From assembly GCA_019240375.1 (NCBI GenBank), contig JAFAYN010000331.1, positions 1 to 17,449 of the forward strand: a stretch of DNA of 17,449 bases, written 5' to 3'. This DNA is from Gemmatimonadota bacterium. GTDB taxonomy: Bacteria > Gemmatimonadota > Gemmatimonadetes > Longimicrobiales > Longimicrobiaceae. Both the position numbers and the translations under genes were made by a program. The notes beneath the pieces are model-generated. The model worked only from the letters and a program-made list of their open reading frames with translations. It had not been told where the DNA came from and did no database searches. Positions 1 to 6,113 of the stretch are shown in pieces (the stretch's first letter is position 1; every line of letters begins with the position of its first letter).

Positions 1-567
1 GCCTTCCGCCGCATCCGCGCGCAGGCCGACCGCTTCGAGGGTGAGATGGAAAAGGCCGAGCGGCTGGAGGACGCCTACCGCAACGTCCTGACGCTCCCCG
101 AGTCCCCTTTCAGCCGGGTCTTCCGCCGCGGCGTCAACTTCTTTTCCGAGCTGCGGCCGGGCGCCGTGCGCGCAGGGACCGAGGTGCGCGGGCTGAGCCC
201 CGCCCAGCTCGAGGTGCTCCGCCTGGTGCTGGAAAAGGAGGAGGGGGACGAGCGCGACGAGCTGGCCCACGGGATCCAGTGGCTCGCCATCATCGCCACC
301 GTCTCGCCGCTCCTGGGGCTGCTGGGGACGGTGCTGGGGGTGATGAACTCGTTCGTGGGGGTGGCCGCCGCCGGGTCGTCCAGCATCACCGCGGTCGCGC
401 CGGGCGTGGCCGAGGCGCTGATCGCCACCGCGGGCGGGCTGGTGGTGGCGATCCCGGCCGCCATGGCGTACAACTACTTCGTCAGCCGCCTCAACTTCTT
501 CATGGGCGAGCTGGAGGGGATGTCCAGCGAGTTCATCGGGACGCTGGCGCGCGAAGGGCGGATCTGA
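1..567 (+). CDS. tolQ: TolQ-type proton channel subunit (MotA/TolQ/ExbB family), 5' end outside window
   Basis: Inner-membrane subunit of the proton-driven Tol motor, which with TolR powers the Tol-Pal system during envelope constriction. The frame is open from base 1, so the ATG at 46 is internal and the gene is cut by the window edge; the first transmembrane helix and true start lie upstream. About 188 residues are visible. They contain the large cytoplasmic loop, then the family's two conserved hydrophobic helices: one around IQWLAIIATVSPLLGLLGTV and one around ALIATAGGLVVAIPAAMAY. The Pro-Leu-Leu-Gly-Leu-Leu-Gly-Thr-Val run is the classic TolQ/ExbB/MotA pore motif. One base separates the stop from tolR, and tonB/tolA-like, tolB and pal follow, so TolQ is preferred over ExbB. 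Confidence 0.93.
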   Translation, partial: AFRRIRAQADRFEGEMEKAERLEDAYRNVLTLPESPFSRVFRRGVNFFSELRPGAVRAGTEVRGLSPAQLEVLRLVLEKEEGDERDELAHGIQWLAIIATVSPLLGLLGTVLGVMNSFVGVAAAGSSSITAVAPGVAEALIATAGGLVVAIPAAMAYNYFVSRLNFFMGELEGMSSEFIGTLAREGRI

Positions 568-568
568 G

Positions 569-991
569 ATGCCTCGCCGCCGCTCCCGCGGGCACCAGCT
601 CGACGCCAGCGCCGAGATCAACGTCACCTCGCTGGTGGACGTCGCCCTGACCCTGCTGGTGATCTTCATCATCACCGCGCCGATGCTCACCGGCGGGGTG
701 GAGGTGAGCGTCCCCCAGGCCCAGGTCGCGCCCATGCAGTCTCCCGAGGGGGTGATCGTGTCGGTGGACCGGGACGGCAACGTGTTCATCGGCGAGAGCC
801 CCGTCCGCTGGGAGGACTTCGGCCGCGCCTTCCCCGACGCGGTGGGTCGCGCCGGGGCCAAGAACGTGTACCTGCGCGCCGACGAGGGGGTGCCGTACGG
901 CCGCGTGGTGCAGGTGCTGGGAGCGATGAAGGCCGCCGACGTCGCCACGGTGGGGCTGGTCGCCGAGCCGGAAGAGACGCGGAGCCGCTGA
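569..991 (+). CDS. tolR: TolR/ExbD-family motor subunit
   Basis: Partner of TolQ in the Tol proton channel, anchored in the inner membrane with a periplasmic C-terminal domain. The protein has 140 residues, the usual size. A short basic N-terminus leads into EINVTSLVDVALTLLVIFII, a single helix of about residues 22-38. Asp24 sits at the position of the proton-carrying aspartate of the family. The rest (about 45-135) is the periplasmic ExbD/TolR domain, with the typical run on voltage-like VSVDRDGNVFIGE and a late VLRAD-type strand (YLRADEGVPYGRVVQVL). Its start lies one base after the tolQ stop, and its stop overlaps the next start as TGATG. This indicates translational coupling in one operon. 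Confidence 0.94.
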   Translation: MPRRRSRGHQLDASAEINVTSLVDVALTLLVIFIITAPMLTGGVEVSVPQAQVAPMQSPEGVIVSVDRDGNVFIGESPVRWEDFGRAFPDAVGRAGAKNVYLRADEGVPYGRVVQVLGAMKAADVATVGLVAEPEETRSR

Positions 992-1866
992 TGGCCGGGC
1001 GGCGCGGGCGCGGCCGGGTCACCCCGGCGCTGGCGATCTCCGTCGGGCTGCACGCCGTGGCGCTGGGGCTGGCCTGGTACTCGGTGTCGGGGGCCGCCCC
1101 GGCGCCGCACCCGCGCGTCTTCCGGGTGGACATCGTGTCCCCGCCGCCCAACCGGCTCGGGGAGCCGGCGCCCTCGCCCCCGACCTCCGGGACCACCACC
1201 CCCGAGCCCGAGCCGGAAGCGGCGCAGCCTCCCTCCGGCGAGCCAATCCCGACGCCGCCCAGCGAGGCGAAGCCGGCCGCCAGGGAGGAGCCGCCGCCCG
1301 CGCCGGCCCCGGCGCCGGTGAAGCCGCCCGAGCCGCAGCCGAAGAAGGAGCCGCCCAAGACGGCCCCGCCGCGCCACGCCGAAGCGGTGGCGGACAAGCC
1401 CAAGAGCACGCCCTCGTCCACGACGCGCCGCTCCGACCGCCCGCAGGAGACCGCGGTGAAGGCGGGGCCGAAGAAGGGCGCCGGGCCCGCCGGGCGCACC
1501 GAGATCCCCGCCACCGGGCGCAACCCGGATCCTTCGTCGCCGGGCGGGGAGGGGCTGAACGTGCGCACCGCCGGGGCCGAGTTCGTGGACCCGACGTACC
1601 TGGCCAACATCATCCGCCAGCTCAAGCGCTACTTCCGCCCCCCGCCGGGGGCGCGCAGCGACGAGGCGGAGGTGCGCTTCTACATCAACCGGGACGGCAC
1701 CGTGTCCGACATCGCGGTGGTGCGGAGCAAGGGGGCCTTCCCCTTCCGCGCCGCGGCGATGGAAGCGGTGGAGCAGGCGGGGATCAGCCGCGCCTTCGGG
1801 CCGCTCCCTCGGGCGTACCCGGGAACCCGCCTCCCGGTGTCCTTCACCTTCGAGCCCGCGAGCTGA
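991..1866 (+). CDS. TonB/TolA-like periplasm-spanning protein
   Basis: Probably the TolA counterpart that links the TolQR motor to TolB-Pal in the outer membrane. The 291 residues show one N-terminal membrane anchor (about 11-31, containing the SVGLHA motif common to TonB and TolA anchors), and a long spacer (about 45-190) rich in Pro, Glu, Lys and Ala. A C-terminal TonB/TolA-type domain (about 197-290) contains YLANIIRQLKRYF, VRFYINRDGTVSDIAVVRS and a final LPVSFTFEP. The spacer is polyproline-like, as in TonB, rather than the long Ala-Lys-Glu helix of E. coli TolA. For that reason I give no symbol. The position between tolR and tolB argues for the TolA role. The start shares one base with the tolR stop. 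Confidence 0.88.
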   Translation: MAGRRGRGRVTPALAISVGLHAVALGLAWYSVSGAAPAPHPRVFRVDIVSPPPNRLGEPAPSPPTSGTTTPEPEPEAAQPPSGEPIPTPPSEAKPAAREEPPPAPAPAPVKPPEPQPKKEPPKTAPPRHAEAVADKPKSTPSSTTRRSDRPQETAVKAGPKKGAGPAGRTEIPATGRNPDPSSPGGEGLNVRTAGAEFVDPTYLANIIRQLKRYFRPPPGARSDEAEVRFYINRDGTVSDIAVVRSKGAFPFRAAAMEAVEQAGISRAFGPLPRAYPGTRLPVSFTFEPAS

Positions 1867-1874
1867 CCGCCACG

Positions 1875-3215
1875 ATGCGCAGTCCCTTCGGAACGCTGAC
1901 CCGCCTCCTCGGCGTCCTCCTGGCGCTGGCCCTCCCGTGCGCCCTGCGCGCGCAGGACACGGTGATGGTCCAGCTCGGCCTCACCTACCAGCCCGGCTCC
2001 GAGCCCGGGTTCCTGGTCCTCCCCTTCGCCGGGGGATCCGGGACCGAGGCGGCGGCGAACACCGCCCGGCAGATCGTCCGCCAGGACCTGGACTTCAGCG
2101 ACCGCTTCAAGATGCAGGACCCGCCCCCGGGCGAGCGCGCCGCCAGCCCCTGGGACCCGGCCGCCTGGAAGGACAAGGGCGCCGACTGGGTGCTCACCGG
2201 CGAGGTGACGCCGCGCGCCGGCGGCTACTCGCTCCGCCTCAAGCTGATCGACGCGGTGTACGGGCAGACCAAGGGCGACCGCACCTTCGACCTCCCCCGC
2301 ACCGGCGACCGCGCCTTCCGCATGGCCGTCCACGCCGCCTCGGACGAGGTGGTGCGCTGGGTCACCAACGAGCCGGGGATCGCCGCTTCCCGCGTCGCCT
2401 TCGTGCTGCAGGGGCGGGGCTCCAAGGAGATCTACGTCGCCGACTGGGACGGGGAGAACGTGCAGCGGGTGACCAGCGACGGCTCGATCGCGCTCTCGCC
2501 CGCCTGGTCGCCGGACGGGACGCGGATCGCCTACACCTCGTTCCGCAGCGGGCTCCCGGTGCTGTACGAGCGCGACCTGTCCACCGGCGCCGACCGGACC
2601 ATCTCCGACCGCAACGGGATCAACATCACCCCCGCGTACGCCCCCGACGGGGGAAAGCTGGCCTTCGCCGCGACGGTGGAGGGGAACACCGAGGTCGCCA
2701 CCTGGAGCCGCTCCGGCGGGCTCTCGGTGCTGACCCACGGCCGCCGCTTCGACTCGCTCTCCCCCACCTGGTCGCCGGACGGGCGGCGCATCGCCTTCGT
2801 GTCCAACCGGCTGGGGGAGCCGCACATCTACGTGATGACGCCCGGGGGGGAGCCGCGCCTCCTTTCCGAGTACCGCTACGGCGCGCAGGGGTACAACACC
2901 TCCCCCGACTGGTCGCCGCGCGGCAGCCTGATCGCCTACCACACGCGGGTCGGGGGCGTCCCCCAGCTCGCGGTGGTGGACGCCGCGGGGGGGCGCCCCC
3001 GCGTCCTCACCAACCGGGGGAGCAACGAGGACCCGAGCTGGGGGCCGGACGGACGCCACCTGGTGTTCGCCTCCGACCGGGACGGGGGCGGCCTGTTCGT
3101 CCTGGACGTCCTCAGCGGGCGCACGCGCCCGCTGGTCCGGGGGCGCGGGTACGGCCTCCCGGACTGGTCCCCGGTCCTGCAGCGGGCCTCGTCCGCTCCA
3201 TCCGCCGGCCGCTAG
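1875..3215 (+). CDS. tolB: TolB periplasmic beta-propeller protein
   Basis: Periplasmic component of the Tol-Pal system that binds Pal and the TolA-like protein. The 446 residues begin with a signal peptide (hydrophobic core LLGVLLALALP, likely cut after Ala-Leu-Arg-Ala near residue 26). An N-terminal alpha/beta domain (about 30-160) follows, then a propeller with at least five WD40-like repeats. The repeats are recognised by the recurring Pro-x-Trp/Tyr-Ser/Ala-Pro-Asp-Gly core: LSPAWSPDGTRIAYTS, ITPAYAPDGGKLAFAA, LSPTWSPDGRRIAFVS, TSPDWSPRGSLIAYHT and EDPSWGPDGRHLVFAS. The length matches the family (about 430). It starts 8 bases after the upstream stop in the tol operon. Confidence 0.95.
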   Translation: MRSPFGTLTRLLGVLLALALPCALRAQDTVMVQLGLTYQPGSEPGFLVLPFAGGSGTEAAANTARQIVRQDLDFSDRFKMQDPPPGERAASPWDPAAWKDKGADWVLTGEVTPRAGGYSLRLKLIDAVYGQTKGDRTFDLPRTGDRAFRMAVHAASDEVVRWVTNEPGIAASRVAFVLQGRGSKEIYVADWDGENVQRVTSDGSIALSPAWSPDGTRIAYTSFRSGLPVLYERDLSTGADRTISDRNGINITPAYAPDGGKLAFAATVEGNTEVATWSRSGGLSVLTHGRRFDSLSPTWSPDGRRIAFVSNRLGEPHIYVMTPGGEPRLLSEYRYGAQGYNTSPDWSPRGSLIAYHTRVGGVPQLAVVDAAGGRPRVLTNRGSNEDPSWGPDGRHLVFASDRDGGGLFVLDVLSGRTRPLVRGRGYGLPDWSPVLQRASSAPSAGR

Positions 3216-3226
3216 CGGCCACCCCC

Positions 3227-3246
3227 GCGCCGCCCCGCGGCGGCGC
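3227..3246 (+). other. stem-loop between tolB and pal
   Basis: A perfect 8-bp stem, GCGCCGCC (3227-3234) with GGCGGCGC (3239-3246), closes a four-base loop in the only sizeable gap inside the tol operon. There is no T-run after it, so it is not a typical intrinsic terminator. It could attenuate, or protect the 3' end of an upstream processed mRNA so that pal is expressed at a different level. The role is inferred from position only. Confidence 0.45.
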
Positions 3247-3263
3247 ACGCCAGTCTAATCGTC

Positions 3264-3269
3264 AGGAGG
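3264..3269 (+). promoter_or_regulatory. strong ribosome binding site of pal
   Basis: A full AGGAGG lies 7 bases before the first of two consecutive ATG codons (3277 and 3280). It is one of the best Shine-Dalgarno sites in the window and fits the high abundance known for Pal. Confidence 0.8.
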
Positions 3270-3276
3270 AAGAGGA

Positions 3277-3852
3277 ATGATGAAGCTCCGCCAGGCCGTG
3301 ATCCTGGGTCTCGTCGCCATCGCGATGGTCGGCTGCAAGAAGCACAAGCCCGCCACTGGGCCCGACAACACCCCGCCCGCGACCGACACCGCCGCCGCCC
3401 GGGTGCGGGCCGACTCGGCCGCCCGCGAGGAGCGGCTGCGCCAGGAGCGGGACCGCGCGCGGGCAGACTCCATCGCCCGCGTCGAGCAGGCGCGCGCCCG
3501 GGTCCGGGAGCAGCTTTCGGAGATGGTCTTCTTCGAGTACGACTCGTTCGACCTGAGCCAGGACGCGCAGGAAAAGCTCCAGGCCAAGGCCGAGATCCTG
3601 CGCGCCAACCCGTCCATCCGGCTCCGCATCGAGGGGCACGCCGACCAGCGCGGCTCCACCGAGTACAACCTGGCGCTGGGGCAGCGGCGCGCCGAGGCGG
3701 TCCGCACCTTCCTGGAAGGGTACGGGATCGACGCGGGGCGCCTCGCCACGCTCAGCTACGGCAAGGAGCGCCCGCTGGCGGAGGGAGGCGACGAGTCGAC
3801 GTGGGCCCGCAACCGCCGGGCGGAGTTCGTGGTCACCGGGGGGGGCGAATGA
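3277..3852 (+). CDS. pal: Pal, peptidoglycan-associated outer-membrane lipoprotein
   Basis: Outer-membrane lipoprotein that binds peptidoglycan and TolB. The 191 residues begin with a lipoprotein signal ending in the lipobox Met-Val-Gly-Cys (Cys20). A charged, probably helical linker (about 43-84) rich in Ala, Arg and Glu follows, longer than in E. coli. The OmpA-like domain (about 85-189) has MVFFEYDSFDL, then IEGHADQRGSTEYNLALGQR and SYGKERP, and ends with NRRAEFVV. The Gly-His-Ala-Asp-x-Arg-Gly and Asn-Arg-Arg motifs are the diaminopimelate-binding signature. The start at 3277 is set by the AGGAGG; the ATG at 3280 is a possible alternative. The stop overlaps the next start as ATGA. Confidence 0.96.
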   Translation: MMKLRQAVILGLVAIAMVGCKKHKPATGPDNTPPATDTAAARVRADSAAREERLRQERDRARADSIARVEQARARVREQLSEMVFFEYDSFDLSQDAQEKLQAKAEILRANPSIRLRIEGHADQRGSTEYNLALGQRRAEAVRTFLEGYGIDAGRLATLSYGKERPLAEGGDESTWARNRRAEFVVTGGGE

Positions 3853-4634
3853 GCCCCCGCCGCCTGGCCGGGCTCCTGCTCCTGGTCCCGCTCCTGGGCG
3901 CCTGCGCCACCAAGCGGGACCTGCGGGACCTGCGCGACGAGGTGGTGGCCCTGCGCGCCGCGCAGGACAGCACCCTCCGCGAGCTGATGCGGGAGCAGCG
4001 CCGCCAGCACTCCATGCTCGACTCGCTCTCCGACCAGCAGGTCCGCACCCGCGGCGACATCTCCAACCGGTTCCTGCAGATCGACCGGCAGCTGGTGCAG
4101 ATCCAGGAGCTGACCGGACAGGGGCAGCAGCGCCTCAGCGAGCTGCGCGAGCAGCTCAACGCCCGGCAGCAGGAGATCGCCCGCCAGGCCGATTCCGCCG
4201 CCCGCGCGGACACCGCCCGTTCCGCCCCGTCCGAGGCGGCGACGGGGAGCGGCGCCGGAGCCGACGAGCTGTACAACACCTCGCTGGCGGCGCTGCGGCG
4301 CGGCTCGCTGCAGACAGCGCGGGCCGGGTTCCAGGAGTTCCTGCGCACCAGCCCGCAGCACCGGCTGGCCCCGGACGCGCTCTTCTACGTGGGGGAGACG
4401 TACAACGAGGCCAGGGACGTGGACCAGGCGCTCCTGGTGTACGCCCAGGTGGTGCAGCGCTACCCGGCCTCTTCGCGGGCGCCGACCGCGCTGTACCGGG
4501 CCGGGACGGTGGAGGCGGGGCGGGGGAACCGGACCCAGGCCCGGACGCTCCTGAACCGGGTGGTGCAGGCGTACCCGCGCAGCCCCGAAGCGGCGCTGGC
4601 CCGCGACCAGCTCCAGAAGCTCGGCCGCGGCTGA
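3849..4634 (+). CDS. cpoB: CpoB/YbgF-type coiled-coil and TPR protein, predicted lipoprotein
   Basis: The Tol-associated protein that in E. coli coordinates peptidoglycan synthesis with outer-membrane constriction. I set the start at 3849, overlapping the pal stop (ATGA), because it gives a clean signal sequence MSPRRLAGLLLLVPLLGAC with a lipobox at Cys19. An earlier in-frame ATG at 3801 would bury this signal. Of 261 residues, about 22-115 form a heptad-rich coiled coil (the YbgF trimerisation region, rich in Gln, Arg, Glu, Leu). A Ser/Ala/Thr linker follows, then tetratricopeptide repeats at about 138-258 (LYNTSLAALRRGSLQTARAG; DALFYVGETYNEARDVDQAL; ALYRAGTVEAGRGNRTQA). E. coli CpoB is soluble and periplasmic, so the predicted lipid anchor is a difference. 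Confidence 0.9.
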   Translation: MSPRRLAGLLLLVPLLGACATKRDLRDLRDEVVALRAAQDSTLRELMREQRRQHSMLDSLSDQQVRTRGDISNRFLQIDRQLVQIQELTGQGQQRLSELREQLNARQQEIARQADSAARADTARSAPSEAATGSGAGADELYNTSLAALRRGSLQTARAGFQEFLRTSPQHRLAPDALFYVGETYNEARDVDQALLVYAQVVQRYPASSRAPTALYRAGTVEAGRGNRTQARTLLNRVVQAYPRSPEAALARDQLQKLGRG

Positions 4635-4667
4635 GGTGGGCAACTCCGGCGCAGAGCCGGGGTACGA

Positions 4668-4707
4668 GCAGGGAGCGGGAGGGGGCGACTCCCCTGCCGC
4701 TCCCTGC
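4668..4707 (+). terminator. hairpin after the tol operon, terminator-like
   Basis: GCAGGGAGCGG (4668-4678) pairs perfectly with CCGCTCCCTGC (4697-4707). Inside, AGGGG (4680-4684) pairs with CCCCT (4691-4695), giving a long GC-rich stem with one internal mismatch. It sits in the 111-base gap between cpoB and nrdR and probably ends or attenuates the tol transcript. No T-run follows, so it is not a canonical intrinsic terminator. Confidence 0.5.
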
Positions 4708-4745
4708 GCTTCAAGAAGAAACCGTACGGCGTTACCTTTCTCCGC

Positions 4746-5267
4746 ATGCGCTGTCCCTTCTGCCATCACAGTGAAGACCGCGTCGTGGACTCCCGGAGCA
4801 GCCGGGAGGGCCGCGCCGTGCGCCGCCGCCGGGAGTGCATCCGCTGCGGCCGACGCTTCACGACCTACGAGTACATCGAGGAGCGCCCGCTGCAGGTGCG
4901 CAAGCGCGACGGCGAGGTGGAGCCCTACGACCGCCGCAAGCTCCTGCGCAGCGTGCAGCTCGCCTGCGTCAAGCGTCCGGTCAGCGCGGTGGACATCGAC
5001 GCCATGCTGGAGGAGATCGAGCGGATCCTCGACCACTCCGACGAGGCCGAGGTCGGGAGCGGGAAGCTGGGGGAGATGGTCATGGACCGCCTCAAGACCC
5101 GCGACCACATCGCCTACGTCCGCTTCGCCTCGGTGTACCGGAACTTCCAGGACCTGACCGAGTTCTACGACGAGATCAAGGACCTGGACGCCCGCCGGGC
5201 GGAGATGGAGATCCGGCGCTACCAGCGCGAGCTCCCGCTCCCCTCGCTCGAAGACTCGCTCCCCTGA
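4746..5267 (+). CDS. nrdR: NrdR, ribonucleotide reductase regulator
   Basis: Zinc-ribbon and ATP-cone transcriptional repressor that senses ATP/dATP and controls ribonucleotide reductase genes. The 173 residues start with MRCPFC; Cys3/Cys6 and Cys31/Cys34 (CIRCGRRFTTYEY) form the zinc ribbon. The ATP-cone runs from about residue 49 (VRKRDGEVEPYDRRKLLRSV) to about 139, ending in the invariant-looking YVRFASVYRNFQD. A tail of about 25 residues extends past the usual end near residue 150. The start is dictated by MRCP; no convincing Shine-Dalgarno precedes it. No nrd gene is visible, so its targets lie elsewhere. Confidence 0.96.
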   Translation: MRCPFCHHSEDRVVDSRSSREGRAVRRRRECIRCGRRFTTYEYIEERPLQVRKRDGEVEPYDRRKLLRSVQLACVKRPVSAVDIDAMLEEIERILDHSDEAEVGSGKLGEMVMDRLKTRDHIAYVRFASVYRNFQDLTEFYDEIKDLDARRAEMEIRRYQRELPLPSLEDSLP

Positions 5268-5272
5268 AGTAC

Positions 5273-5291
5273 CCGCGCCTCCCGGGCGCGG
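5273..5291 (+). other. stem-loop between nrdR and tatC
   Basis: CCGCGCC (5273-5279) pairs perfectly with GGCGCGG (5285-5291) around a five-base loop, just after the nrdR stop. It lacks a T-run. It may be a weak terminator or an mRNA-end stabiliser. Confidence 0.4.
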
Positions 5292-5348
5292 CGTGTGGTG
5301 CCAACGTGTTGAAGACCGGCGGAGGCCCGACGGTCCGGAGAATAGACG

Positions 5349-6113
5349 ATGCCTTTGACGCACCCGCGGCGGGACGAGATGCCGTTCTTCGACCACCTCG
5401 AAGAACTGCGCTGGCGGTTGATCTGGAGCCTGCTGGCGGTGGCCGTCGCGACCGGCGCGGCCTTCCTGCTGGTGATGCACTACGACGTGCTGGGGATCCT
5501 GGTCGACCCGATCAAGCCCTTTTTGCACGGGACCAAGCTCAAGTACCTGAGCCCGACCGATCCCTTCTTCATCACCCTGAAGCTGGCGATCATCGTCGGG
5601 CTCCTGATGGCGTTCCCGGTGGTGGCGTACCAGGTCTGGGCGTTCCTGTCGCCGGCCCTGACCCCCTCCGAGCGCAAGGTGATCATCCCCAGCCTGTACC
5701 TGGGGCTGGGGCTGTTCGCGATGGGGGTGGGCATGGCGTACGAGATCGTGCTCCCCATGACGCTCCGCTTCACCATGGGGTTCCAGACCGAGAGCCTGGA
5801 GCAGTCGATCGTCATCGACCAGTACATGGACGTGGTGGTCCGTCTCCTGCTCTCCTTCGGTATCGTCTTCGAGCTTCCGATCGTCATCCTGGTGCTGTCC
5901 GCGCTCGGGGTGGTCACCCCCGAGTTCCTGGCTTCCAAGCGGCGCCACGCGATCGTCATCATCACGATCCTGTGCTCCGTCCTCACCCCGGGCGACGTGG
6001 TCACCGTCACGCTGATGATGATGGTCCCCCTCATCGTGCTTTATGAGCTCAGCATCGTCCTTTCCCGCATGGTGTCCCGGAAGCGGCTCGTCGCCGCGGG
6101 CGCGGAGGCGTAG
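5349..6113 (+). CDS. tatC: TatC, twin-arginine translocase subunit
   Basis: Core receptor of the twin-arginine pathway, which exports folded proteins carrying RR signal peptides. The 254 residues begin with MPFFDHLEELRWRL (after ten extra residues), matching the conserved N-terminal signal-binding segment of TatC. Six hydrophobic segments follow. The signature AYQVWAFLSPALTPSERK lies on the second/third-helix boundary, and a late helix run contains TPGDVVTVTLMMMVPLIVLYELSI, an expected Pro-Asp near the fifth and sixth helices. Length is typical. The start has GGAG about nine bases upstream. No tatA or tatB is seen here. The stop is followed at once by the GTG of the lptD-like gene, so the two are probably co-transcribed. 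Confidence 0.95.
   Translation: MPLTHPRRDEMPFFDHLEELRWRLIWSLLAVAVATGAAFLLVMHYDVLGILVDPIKPFLHGTKLKYLSPTDPFFITLKLAIIVGLLMAFPVVAYQVWAFLSPALTPSERKVIIPSLYLGLGLFAMGVGMAYEIVLPMTLRFTMGFQTESLEQSIVIDQYMDVVVRLLLSFGIVFELPIVILVLSALGVVTPEFLASKRRHAIVIITILCSVLTPGDVVTVTLMMMVPLIVLYELSIVLSRMVSRKRLVAAGAEA

Noticed and set aside
1680..3248. A 522-codon minus-strand frame opposite tolB
   Set aside because: Same shadow effect; tolB on the plus strand has clear propeller repeats and operon spacing.
3801..3848. Earlier start for cpoB inside pal
   Set aside because: It would put 16 Pro/Gly/Arg residues before a perfect lipoprotein signal; the ATGA overlap start is far more plausible.
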